This document shows, piece by piece, positions 1 to 10,540 of a stretch of 64,000 bases of DNA. A program made the translations under genes and the position numbers. The notes under the pieces were generated by a model that saw only the letters and a list, made by a program, of their open reading frames with translations, ran no database searches and was not told where the DNA came from. This DNA is from Apteryx mantelli. Its lineage: Eukaryota; Chordata; Aves; Apterygiformes; Apterygidae. The first letter of the stretch is position 1; each line of letters starts with the position of its first letter. The stretch covers positions 17,068,001 to 17,132,000 of the forward strand of contig NC_089994.1 of NCBI RefSeq assembly GCF_036417845.1, in the 5' to 3' direction.

Positions 1-132
1 TTTAATCAACAGAAATTAATAACTATTTGTAGATCCTGACCACTGCATCTTATTGTTATTTATTTAGTGTTGCAGTTACAAGGAAACATTTTTGGAGAGA
101 GGCAGTCTTTTGAATACTGATGTAGAGTTTAC

Positions 133-193
133 CTTTGGACAGTCTTTCATTTGATGGTCTTCAGAACCACAATTGAAACAATGAGCTTTTGGC
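133..193 (-). CDS. ZCCHC8: ZCCHC8 coding exon 8, CCHC zinc knuckle
   Basis: This 61-nt exon encodes HCFNCGSEDHQMKDC, a zinc knuckle with C-x2-C-x4-H-x4-C spacing. Its first base completes an arginine codon split with exon 7. It ends in phase 0 before a GTAAAC donor (minus strand). The polypyrimidine tract and AG acceptor are at 194-196. The next exon lies beyond position 1. In the human family the knuckle is followed by a basic stretch and then the PSP domain. Confidence 0.93.
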
Positions 194-3100
194 CTGTTTA
201 AGAAACGCCCAAGAAATTATTAAGTTTGAAAATCATTTTGCAATGTTAAATGCAATTAATTCTTTTAAACTTTGTTGGATTTTTAGTCTTAAACTTAGAA
301 AGAAAATATGTTAAGCACTCCTTGCTGATTTCACATGCTGTCTTCTGCTTTTCTGAAATTAACTGCTCAATGTAAATCTTGAAAACAGAATAACAAAATT
401 TTGTTTATTTGATGGTCCTAAGTAGAATACAAGAACGGAGAAAGAAAAAACCACGCACAGTCCTGTAAAAAGTAAACGAATGCATGACTGCATGTGGAGA
501 GGAAGGAAAGAAAGAAGACAACTATAATTATAAAGTAGTACTTCCAGACAGAAATGGAGTTTTTATATCCTACAGAGTAGCAGCTATTCCTTTAAGAGTG
601 AATATAATAGTCACAGAATAATTCAGGTTAGGTCTCAGGAGGTCTCTAATCCAATCCCCTACTCAAAGCAGGGTCAGCTGTGAGAGCAGACTAGGCTGCT
701 CAGGGCTTTATCCAGTTGGGCCTTGAACATGTCTAAGGATGGAGACCGCAAAACCTCTCTGGGCAACCTGATCCTATACTTGACTGTCCTAATGGTGAAA
801 AAGCTTTTCCTTATATCAAATCATGCTGCAGATAGAAGAGTATTCACTGAAGGATTTCTGCTTTTGATTAAATATAGAAACATTTGCTTAGATAGCACCA
901 AGGACAATGCAAACAAAACCTGTATCGTAAAGCTTATACTATGTCAAAAGGTAGGAAAGATGTTAAACAGTACTTTTAACTCTAGAGTACAGATAAGGAA
1001 CCTTCATCTTAGTATGTCTGTAGTACAGTAATATCTCTATTACTCTTCTCATGCTTGTATCATCAGAGGTCTTACTGTTTTTACAATACTTAGAATCAGT
1101 TACCAACAGAAACAAGTAGGAGAGTATGAATTGGAAGGTTCTGGTCCACAGACTGAAGAAATTACACATATTGTGAAACTGCAAACTGAAAACCTTTAAG
1201 TCTTGTCTGACTACAAATGGAATTGCAGTTGACTTCGAGTTTAATTTTCCTTGTAAATTGATGCCATGGTAACAAGCATGTTTGACACTGGGGAAAATCC
1301 CAATCTCTTACAAGATTTTAGAGAAAGATTTTTTTTCCCTAAATATTCATTTTTATCAAATTAGGAGGGGAACCAAAAGGGGAGACTAACAGGTGACACA
1401 AAAACAAATGTCCAGGATAACTCCCCCCAAGTCTTAAAGCCTCTCATTAGATAAAATGAGGTGCATCATCTGCTTCACGTTTACATGCAATTCAAACAGA
1501 AATATTCTGCAGTGATTCAAGTACTTTACCACCATCTCATTATCGTGACTACAGCTGTTAAATCCGCTTTTCCTTCAAACTGTAGTATTTCCACCCAAAA
1601 CAGAGAAGTCTAACTCAACACGCCACTTTGTCTTTGAATTTCCCAGTAAAAGCTTGTGTGGTCTTCACTGCATCTGAAATCAATGACTTCTGATGCTATG
1701 AAGACCACACAACCTATCACTGGGAAATTCTATTAACTTTACTTTTCCCCTTGTAAAAGCCATAAACCCAGCTCCAAGTCTGTCTTAAGAGCCTAGAAAA
1801 TAAGTCAGACAGGAGTTGTTCTACAAAACACACAGTACCATGATAGTATACCAGTGCAAGGACGACAAAGCAATCATTAAAAAGACAAGCAACAGAAGAC
1901 CAGAGCATAAACAGCTTCAGAAACAGTTTCTTACACACTGATTTTAGGCCCTTTCTAAAGAAAGGCAAGGGACCACAAAAACCCTCTCACTGCAGCTCAG
2001 CACTGGTTTATGTAATTTGAACTCATTTCTCGAGTATATTCAAGGATTTAGTATACTAGGGAATAATCACAGTGTACATCTGAACTTTTCAGCTCAAAAC
2101 TTTATATTCAAGAAGAATACAAACCTTTTTGGTTTTACTTGTATTTCTTGTCCATCTAGGGAGAGAATCTGGCTGAAAACTTGCTGATATCTTTAGATTT
2201 CAATAAGGAACTGCTACTGGATGAAGCAAAATTTCAATCTCATTTAAAATACGAATAAAAGACTAGTAGTGCTTTTAATAGAATACTGACTCTACTGATT
2301 AAGTTACAGATGGGTCCTCAGTATAAAGTCTATACTTGAGAAGTACAATCCACTATAAACTATTTTCTCAGATGGATTTATGTAGTTCCCTTCTACCCCA
2401 TTTCTATCCAATAACCAATTTTGATCTTTCTATCCACTTGCTAGACTGGAACCCTCTTGTTTAGAGCCAGAAATTTCACATTTATAATTGTGATATACTT
2501 CTTATCAGTCTTGTGAGTATTACAGACCTCAAAAAAACTAGTAATATATTCTGGCAGAATTTCCACAATATAACTCACTTCTCAAGTAGGTAAAGTCAGG
2601 GCATGTCATATTACTTCTTTTTACTTTTTGACTGTAATGTATCCGTTGTTCTGCCCACTCAGATAGAAACCTACAAGGAGAGAAGAGGGTCCCAAGGGAA
2701 CCAACATGGAAAAGGCTGAGAGGTTCAGCAGAGTTCAGAAGCACGGCAGCATCCAGAATCTAACAGTTGCTTTTTTAAAAAAAAGCATTTGTCAGACACT
2801 AGTCAAGCTGACACACTGAGTGCAGTACTTCAGTCCCTTAGAGCCATGGTACCTGATACATCATTTAATTCACTAGTAAGGGCTATTTCAGGCTCAACGT
2901 CATCTATGGGAGCTCTAAAGAAAGGTGCAATAAGCATATCTAAAGAACAATTATAAAGCTAAGATGATAGATATGAAAGTTTAGCCATGTTAAACTTTGC
3001 ATTTTAGGAGAAATTCCCCTGTTAGACATCTAATTCCTTTATTTAGAGGTTGGGAGAGGGTACAAATGCCACTTGAAGAGCAGAATTTACTTAATGCACT

Positions 3101-6100
3101 ACAACAGAGGCAGCTTTTGAAATGTAAAATCACAGCACAGTGCATACACAGTCAAAGGCAGGCACAAGAAAACCCAAGTAAGCCAGCCCATAAATTTAGA
3201 TCTTCATCAGATACAAGTCATTTTTAACACTAGGGACTGACCTTTATCTCCAGTTATTGCAGAAATGAAATGTGAAACAGGTTTTTTTCCTGACTCCTGA
3301 GGCAGAAGCAACGTTGCGAAATTGGGGGGATAAGATTACTTGAGAAAACTGAGCAATTTCTCGTCCAATTTCTTTTTGTCATTGAGGACTACAATATTAA
3401 AAAATACTTTCTCCAACACTTCCCTCACTCCCACCTCTCAAATACTGTCTTTAAGAAACAGCAAAGAGCCAACTTTGTAAATTAAGATGTAAGTTAAGAG
3501 GACGTAAATCAGGAGCATTCCACAATTAAGTTTTGTTAAGAGATTTTCTCCTTGGCTCCCAAATTTGGCTAAATCACCTCAGAGCGTATTTGAGTTTGCC
3601 AAGCCCTTTTCTTCTCTCAAATAACAGATCTTACAAAGGCATATCTGGAATGAGCTGTTATTCAAAATCTGATCACAGACTGACCCAAACAATCCCAAGA
3701 TTCGAAAGATCAATTTACAGGGATGCAGTATTTACTCTTCCCAAGCATAACAGTCTTCTAAAAATCAATGAGCCAATCATATCAAAATATTTATACGTTT
3801 TGAATAAAGTCATATTAATTATTCATTAAAATTTTTCATCTTTAATATCTGATATGGCTTAGATAAAAACGTAAAATTTACCGAATAGAATCTGAGTTCA
3901 ACGCTACCCACTAGCATTCTTTGGAGTTAATAAACAGAAAAAACCCTTGTTTTAGCAAACAGGATACTTAGGTATTTCCCATCCTTCTGTCAGCTGTGGA
4001 TTCTCATTTAATATAGGCTGTCCCAGTTTATCAAGACAAAAATTGGTAAAATACAGAACACTTCCTACAACCTGTAGAAAAAAAGTCAGAAAATTGTCAG
4101 AAACGTGTCAGTATTTAGGACAGATTATCCGGTAACATTTTTAGAAATTTACAATGCTTGATATACTTCCAGAACTTTTCCCCCACTCTGCAAGAATTTT
4201 CAAATAATACATGCCCACTTCTGTACACATCAGCATTTTTCTAATGATGTGGCCAAAACATACTGAACTGGACTGTTATTACATTGGTAAATGAAATTTA
4301 GCAATGAGATCTCACTTTAATGGCACTCTACACTGAGTACATAGAATGGAGAGTTAGACCTACCATTGAAGAGTATACAGTTAAAACTTACACTGAAGGC
4401 TTCCTTCATTTTTTTAATGGAATTCGAGCTTGCTGCTTTAGAGTCCTCTTCCAAAAGGACACTGGAGGGCTGACATGAAAAGCAAAAGTGCAAATAATGA
4501 AAAAAAATGTAAAAAGGAGAGTTCCACAACTCCTAAATTATTAAAGCATGCAAGAGTCACAGAATATGGAGTACAGCTTCTACTTTTTCCATGACCAAAC
4601 ACACATTAGCTTAATAGTAGAATGAGATATCCATGTTAATCATAATGCTTTGTACAGTTCAAATTATGGCACAGCTCATTTCTAATCTTTTCTTTGATAA
4701 TGAGAAATAAGCTACATAAGAACATCTTTATTCTTAACTCAAAAGCTGAAGAGAAAGATGGAGAAGTATGTCATTCTGCCTTATTATTCAAAGCAAACCA
4801 TAAACAGGAATGTACAAATGAAATTCCAAATTCTAAACTAAGAGAAGAAAGTGGAAATTTCAGTATTCTGTTGTTCAACTATGCTCTTCTATAGACTCAA
4901 AGTTGGGCCAAACACTATCAGAAGAGGATACAAAAGTTTGTATCTTAGGGTCTTTTCTTGATTATTTAAATCAACTCATTCACTTTGCTTTTACACAGAT
5001 TTCAATAGGAACAATTTTAAAGAAGCATTTATAAGGGCAGAAAGGATATCTTCATTGTCTTAGTCCTTCTCTATTTTTGGAAGAAGTAGTTTTACAACAT
5101 TCATTTGATAGAGTTAGATGATTTGCAGTTAAGTTGGAAGCTGGCTATTTAGCAGTGTTAGCATTTCAATATCACCCCTATGAAGATACAAGGGAAGCAG
5201 TCCCTAATCACAACTTCAGCTTTAAAGTACCTGTGGCTTAACATTGAAGTGGGTTTTTTCTGGTTCAGATCTCTGTTGCTCTTCGTATTTCTGAACTAAA
5301 TTAAAAATAAAATCTTCAATTTCTTGATGATATTGCCTGTAACAGAGTGAAGAAATATACAGAGATGAAGAAATCAGTGCAAGTTGTGGACGGAAGAACT
5401 TTTTTCATGACGTTGAACCTAGTGCTTTGATCTGTGAACATTTCATAATTCACAAGATGGACTGTGAAATAATCTTTCAAGAGAAACGTAAATATTCCAA
5501 GCAATAGGGCTTGTATGTTAGATTAAGCAAAAAACCTGACTGTTAGGAAGAAAAGGTTGCTGGGGGAGGAGGGGAGGCTCAAAAAGTTAGCATCAAGAGA
5601 TCTTCCTGCTACTTCTAACTGTTGGAATTTTACAGTATTTCACATTTTTTGGTTCAACCAGTCCGTTCTTGGTTACGAAAAATCATGAGCATGAGTTCAA
5701 GTGTTCTTAAAAGAAACACACACATACACAAAAAAAACCCACACACAACACCCCCAAACCCTCAACCAGTTCATTATCATATACTCAGACAGCAAAAAGC
5801 CTGTAATGGCTTTTTCAAAAAGAAGTTAAAGAACGTTATCTAACAAGAATATGACTACAAAGAATGTTAAGATTTACAGTTCTTGTAACAACAAAATTAG
5901 CAAGACTGAAACATGTCAGATTTTTTTTTTTAGCATCTACCATTTACTGTTTTTTGAGAATTTAGAAAAGGGATGGTCAACTCTACTTCTCTCCTGTCCT
6001 CTTCCCACTTCTCAACAACACAAATGCTGCCAATTATTAGAAAGCATTCTTACTACTACTATGGTTAAAAAAAAAAAAAGACTCAAAGGCAGGGACAATT

Positions 6101-8360
6101 TAATTTACTGTGTTTAGTTATAACACTTGGGAAGTTTAAAGTGCTACTCAGACTCCAAGTTCCTGAAAGTCCCACTTTGTTTTGTGATAAAAAAAATACT
6201 GCTACTGAAAGCAGCAGACCTCCTGTCACATTGCTCATTCTTATCCTTCTTCTCATGCAAGCACCATCACACAAATGCAGAGGTGCGTATTCAAGGCAAG
6301 AAGTCGATCTGATTAAAACATCTCTCTTCCATGAATCTCCATACTACTAGATCAATACTAAGCTAGCAAACAAAGGAAAAGGGGAAAAAAGTTTGCAATG
6401 TCTGGCAGTAGCGTCAGCTTACACTAATCACAAAACTATGCCTTCAGATACAGTTTCCCCAAGTCCTGCAAAATATACCACCAGCAGCAGAGCTGAAACT
6501 TAAACTAAAGCATCAGAACAGCCAACAGCATTAATGTAGAAGGCAACATCCAAGCATCTTTTGTTTTGCTAGCTTTGGTTGTTTTAGAGACTGCTTAGAG
6601 AAGGAAGATGTGCCCTGCAGTACTACCTTACGTAATGTTTTTTCAAATACTTTTTTAAATTGAATATGAACTAATGATGAACTCGTACTGTACTGGTAGA
6701 CAGTTTAATTAGTGTAAGTACATTTGAGGAAAAATAGATTACTGAAATGGAGTCTTGCTGAATTAAATAAACACAATCCAAGTTTAACAAGTTTATGTCA
6801 CTGAATACCAGACATGTACTTCAGATAAATACTAACATATCCAAAAAAAACCCCCAAAAAACCCAAAACAGTCTAATCTCCTGTCAGGATTGCTTTTGCT
6901 TGGCAAGAGAAAGTACTTACTTTGAAATGACATTGTTCATAAATAAAATCTGTAACAGAGGCCCATCATATTTAGAGCTGTCCACTGAAATTCCACTAGA
7001 AGAACAGAGATGCAGACAATAGTTACTGTACGAGCTTTACTGTAAATCGTCCCTATCCATTTTATCACAACAAAGAGGCTCTATTCCAAAGAGCACACAG
7101 AGGAAAGTTTGGCCAATGCAAGCTCTGTTCTTTTAAAAGTTTCTTCTATCTAGGGGAAGAGGCATGAACACAATCTTTCTACAGGGGAATGTTGCAAAAG
7201 ACATAGTGAGCTCAGGCAACTACTATCTCTGTTCCAGAGAAGTTCTGTTTTAAATACACATAGGTCACACAAAGTGCTTTTAATTCAACATTAACATACC
7301 TAGGACGAGTCAGAATATTCAGTTTCCTTTTAAGTTCTTGATGTTAACATCTTGTTAAGGAACATTACTTTCTTCAGAATGCGCACACATACATACACCC
7401 CTCAATCAGTTACACAGTTAACACACACACACACAAACCCACCCCTAACAAGAATTCCACAGAATAATGTATGAGGTTTTCAGGTTTTTCCATTTCATTG
7501 CAAAAAGAATCATTCACACACACATCCCTGTTACTGAAGAAATACAAATAAAAAGCAAATACAAGAAAATAGCTGGAAAAAAAGGACTGGCCACGACAAT
7601 CCAAACAGTAACTCATTACATGCACTACGGCTGAATTGCAAGACTAATAACATTTTATTTTTAAAATACCTATATTCATCACAAAAGAGATAACAGTCAG
7701 AAAAGGGGCGTCCAGCATTATGCGTTTTAACAGTTTACTTATCCCAATACCCAAAAGCCCAACCACCTCCTTTGCCAACAGAGGCAAAAATAAACACTGA
7801 CAAAACTTCAGGAAAAACTTCCTCTTAAGCGATGGAAGCAGAACCGGAGGGAGGAAGCTGCCGCCGCACCGAGCCCCGGGCCTCCCGCAAGCCTCAGGAG
7901 GGGCGCCGCCGCCTCCTCCCCGCCGAGCTCGGCTCTCACCGGCCGCCGGGACACCCCGGGGCCGCGGCCGCAGCGCCTTGCCCCCGCAGCCTCGCCGGGG
8001 CGGCGGGAAGGGCCGCAGCCCCTCAGGCCGGAGGGTCCCGGCGGAGGCGGCCGCCAGCCCCCCGTGAGCAGGCGCCAAGGCTGGCCCGGAAGGGAACCGG
8101 CAGCGGCGGCAGCGGCGCCCCCCGCCCCCGCCCCGCGGCTCCCTCCCCACAGCAGGCCCTGTCGCTCCCGTCAGGATATTCTCCGCCCGGAGCCGCCGCA
8201 CCGTCTCTTCGCAGTCCCGCAGTCGCTCGCGCAGCTCCTCCAGGGCGCCCTCGGGTCCCTCCTCCTCCTCGAAGCGGAGGTGAGGCGGCGGCGGCGGCCC
8301 GTCCTCCTCCTCGAGCTGCTCGAAGAGCTCGCGATCCCCGAAATCCACCTCGGCCGCCAT
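133..8360 (-). CDS. ZCCHC8: ZCCHC8, 5' part (coding exons 1-8 of a longer gene)
   Basis: Zinc finger CCHC-domain protein 8 is known as the scaffold of the nuclear exosome targeting (NEXT) complex with the MTR4 helicase and RBM7, which feeds promoter upstream transcripts and other short nuclear RNAs to the exosome. Coding exons in transcript order: 8180-8360, 7300-7342, 6921-6995, 5231-5336, 4392-4469, 3968-4071, 2125-2190, 133-193. They sum to 714 nt, 238 codons, with all phases consistent. The protein starts MAAEVDFGDRELFEQL, followed by an acidic and proline-rich stretch and a predicted coiled coil (about 40-75, including ELRERLRDCEETVRRLRAEN). Conserved blocks GPLLQILFMNN, YHQEIEDF and GSVLYFTNFCLDKLGQP follow, then a CCHC knuckle at the left edge. 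The proline-rich RBM7-binding part and PSP domain are outside the window. Introns 1 and 6 look U12-type. Identification by remembered similarity to the human protein; very confident. Confidence 0.95.
613..835 (-). mobile_element. CR1 LINE 3' fragment
   Basis: The plus strand reads as the reverse complement of a CR1 3' end: a block with CCAATCCCCTACTCAAAGCA, then CTGCTCAGGGC, TCCAGTTGGG and ACCTCTCTGGGCAACCTG. It is 5'-truncated and has scattered substitutions, so it is an old copy. It sits in ZCCHC8 intron 7 in the same orientation as the gene. The outer boundaries are approximate. Confidence 0.85.
1636..1730. repeat. Near-perfect inverted repeat / long hairpin in ZCCHC8 intron 7
   Basis: Arm 1636-1674 and arm 1692-1730 are reverse complements at 34 of 39 positions. 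They are separated by 17 nt that can themselves extend the stem. The outer 12 bp (GAATTTCCCAGT / ACTGGGAAATTC) and a central 14 bp (TTGTGTGGTCTTCA) are perfect. The RNA would fold into a stem of about 39-48 bp with a small loop, a size compatible with a pre-miRNA. It could equally be a small foldback transposon; I see no clear target-site duplication. Confidence 0.7.
2191..3967 (-). other. ZCCHC8: ZCCHC8 intron 6, probable U12-type GT-AG intron
   Basis: Read on the minus strand, the donor is GTATCCTGTT, which fits the U12 5' splice site RTATCCTTT. The 3' end has TTCCTTATT thirteen to fifteen nucleotides before the AG, close to the U12 branch consensus TTCCTTRAC. Splicing at these points joins CCT-AA to A-TAT and restores an IPKYQQVF reading, matching IPKYHQVF in the human protein. 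Confidence 0.75.
7343..8179 (-). other. ZCCHC8: ZCCHC8 intron 1, U12-type AT-AC intron
   Basis: No GT donor in exon 1 gives the right junction. The minus strand instead reads GCGGAGA then ATATCCTGAC, a U12 AT-AC donor. The acceptor side reads TTCCTTAAC (7354-7362, a perfect U12 branch site), then eleven nucleotides ending in AC. Exon 2 begins ATCAAGAACTT. Joining gives RAENQELKRKLNILTRP, matching the human protein. An upstream in-frame TAA excludes extending exon 2 further. Confidence 0.9.
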
Positions 8361-8364
8361 CTTG
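8353..8364 (-). promoter_or_regulatory. YY1-like site overlapping the ZCCHC8 start codon
   Basis: The minus strand reads CAAGATGGCGGC, the classic YY1 motif, and the ATG inside it is the ZCCHC8 initiator. YY1 sites overlapping start codons in CpG-island genes are a known arrangement. Binding here is inferred from sequence only. Confidence 0.6.
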
Positions 8365-8492
8365 AGCTGCGGCAGGAAGGGAGGGGCTTGGCGGGGAGGT
8401 GGAGAGCCGCCGAGCGGGCAAAGGGCAGAAGGAGCCGCCGCTCGCGGCGGGAAGTGGCGGGCGGGCCCTCGGCCCCGGTGCGGAGCTGGAGG

Positions 8493-8623
8493 ACCACAAC
8501 TCCCAGCAAGCACTGGCCGCAGCCAGCCACCGCGGCGGCCTGCCTCCGGGCGCTTTGCACCCTGGGAGATGCAGTCCTCCCTCGGGGGATGCGGGCGCCG
8601 CGCTGCACACCGGGAGCTGCAGT
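8493..8623. promoter_or_regulatory. Three ZNF143/THAP11-like (ACTACAATTCCCAGCATGC-type) sites
   Basis: Three matches lie within about 130 bp upstream of ZCCHC8. 8493-8511 reads ACCACAACTCCCAGCAAGC on the plus strand. 8557-8575 reads ACTGCATCTCCCAGGGTGC on the minus strand. 8605-8623 reads ACTGCAGCTCCCGGTGTGC on the minus strand. The ZNF143/THAP11 element is a recognised core-promoter motif of CpG-island genes. Confidence 0.6.
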
Positions 8624-8700
8624 CCGGGAAAGATAACCTGCCCCAAAATGGGAGTCAGCAGAGCTCGGCCGCCAGGGGCGGGAGGCTAGAGTAGGACCCC

Positions 8701-10093
8701 GGACTGACTAATTCCTCAAGGACAAACGAAAATTCAAAGATGCCAGGAATATACCTTTGGAACCTCCACTGTGGTGGTGCTTTTACCCTTTTTTTTCCTT
8801 TTTTTTTTTTGGGGGGGGGGGGGGAAGAGGGAAGAAGAGGGCAGGACAAGAACAAGAACATCTCTAGGTAAATTGTCTGCAGTACAGGCCCTGTCCTGGA
8901 GAGGATGTCATGTGCTCATGCTTTAGGCATTGCCTTGTATTTTAACATGCTCAAATACAAATATCCTTATACTGTAAGCTTGCTTTCCTCCTAATTATAA
9001 AGCTTAAGTTTCCAGTGCTTCAAAGTACTCTTAACAATACAAACTATTAGCAGCAAGGGGCTCATAGAAACACACCAATATTATTAACAAGAAAAAAAAG
9101 GCTCCCCCCCCCCCCCCCAAACACAACCTTGACAGGCAATACATTATTTAAACCAATTGCTACACATTGGTGCATATGTTATCTAAAAGAAATAAGGTTC
9201 CATTTTGCCCTTGACTGCAAAGGGCAGTGAATACAAGATCATGAAAGCAGCTATTCTACCTTGTATTAGACATAGCACATTCCCTTTTGAATCAGCACAA
9301 AAAGTTACTCAAGTTCTATCCTCCTTCCCAAAACATAATTGTTACAGCATGGGTCATGTAAGAAATGTAGATAAGGGAACGCATATACAAATAGGAGAAC
9401 TTAGAGATGAAACATCTTAGCCGATATAGCCATATGATAAGCATAACCCCTGAATACTAGATTCTACGAACGCCAAGGTAAAATAAGCCTGGTAGAAGGT
9501 AAACGTTCAAATTTGGTCTCCTTATTTTATCTTTAAATTTATGTATACATACACTCAAACACAGATTTTTGTGCTTAGATATTTCTCACGCTTTAAAAGT
9601 TGCGTGCTGCTGAGGTCTCCTCATGAGAGTCAAGTGGAGCCAAACATTTAGCTCAAACTGTATTAGTAAGAAAATAGCTGCATACAGCCAATATATTCTT
9701 GGACCAAAAACTGGATGAAAAATGAAACTAAGCACATTTTAGAACTAAGTTTTTTCATTAAGCACATTGATCAAGTTTGACATTTAGATTACAGTCCAAT
9801 ATCTTACCTTTCTCAGCAATGGTTTTGTCATCCCTCCCTTTCTCTTTACTAAAAGGAAGGGTGTGCTAGTATCAAATTAAGAAAAGAAAACAAGTTCAGT
9901 ATTCATCACCTTTAGTTAGGAACCATACCTCCAATCTCCATATTTTTAAAAATTGTATTTCAAAACAGGCAAAGCAAAACAAGTGCTCCATTTCTGACAT
10001 CTCGTAATTAGTTCTCTGACATCTCATAACTAGTTTTAGAGTTTGGCCCAAAAGACAACTTAACATAAAATAAGACCTTAGAGAAAAAAAGTC
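8701..10093. other. Intergenic interval between ZCCHC8 promoter and RSRC2 3' end
   Basis: AT-rich DNA with no convincing coding exon. It holds a poly(T)-poly(G) junction (about 8799-8824), a 15-nt C run (9104-9118) and a 21-nt near-identical direct repeat (9993-10013 and 10015-10035, TCTGACATCTCGTAATTAGT type). The RSRC2 3' UTR may extend into it if a more distal polyadenylation site is used. Confidence 0.6.
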
Positions 10094-10540
10094 TTTATTA
10101 TTAACCAGGTTTTTGCACTGGATTATGTGCCTATTGGCCCAGACCGCTAAATAACATCTACACAATGTTTCTTTCATGTTTCAAGAATTGAAAATAACTG
10201 TACAAGGTTAAAGTACAAAAGTACACAAGACAGTGGACACGAAATATCCATGTATGAGTTTACCCCATCTGCTGCTTGGTTTGAAAAGTAGAACTTTAAA
10301 CTAAAAAATACTGTCCTTCTATAGTTCTGTCAAGTTTAATGGAAGTGGGTATAACCTGATTACAACACTAACACCAGTATCACTGATCTGATATTTACAA
10401 AAAAATTGTATTTTTCAATAAATTAAAGTCAATGCAACACCCATGCAAGCTAGAATGCTAGCTTTTTGGTGAACAAGGACCCAACATTTGAACAAGAATC
10501 TTCCATAGTCCCAAACTTTAAAATCACTTTTTCTTTTTCC
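10094..10540 (-). other. RSRC2: RSRC2 3' UTR with candidate poly(A) signals
   Basis: Downstream of the RSRC2 stop codon the minus strand carries ATTAAA (10335-10340) and AATAAA (10094-10099). Either could end the transcript. Which is used, and whether a longer UTR exists, cannot be told from sequence. Confidence 0.5.

Larger units (their letters stand above)
7830..8700. promoter_or_regulatory. ZCCHC8: ZCCHC8 CpG-island promoter and first exon
   Basis: A dense GC- and CpG-rich block in an otherwise AT-rich region spans the ZCCHC8 start codon (8358-8360) and its upstream flank. It is TATA-less, typical of a housekeeping gene. Long open frames on both strands here are a by-product of composition. 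The transcription start cannot be fixed from sequence but should lie upstream of 8360, probably 8370-8650. Confidence 0.85.

Noticed and set aside
5700-5760. CA/CCC-rich stretch in ZCCHC8 intron 3
   Set aside because: Degenerate simple sequence; no regulatory reading can be supported.
7644-8513. A 289-codon minus-strand open frame and several overlapping plus-strand frames in the CpG island
   Set aside because: Only 8180-8360 is coding (ZCCHC8 exon 1). The rest is read-through into the intron and 5' flank, open because GC-rich DNA has few stops.
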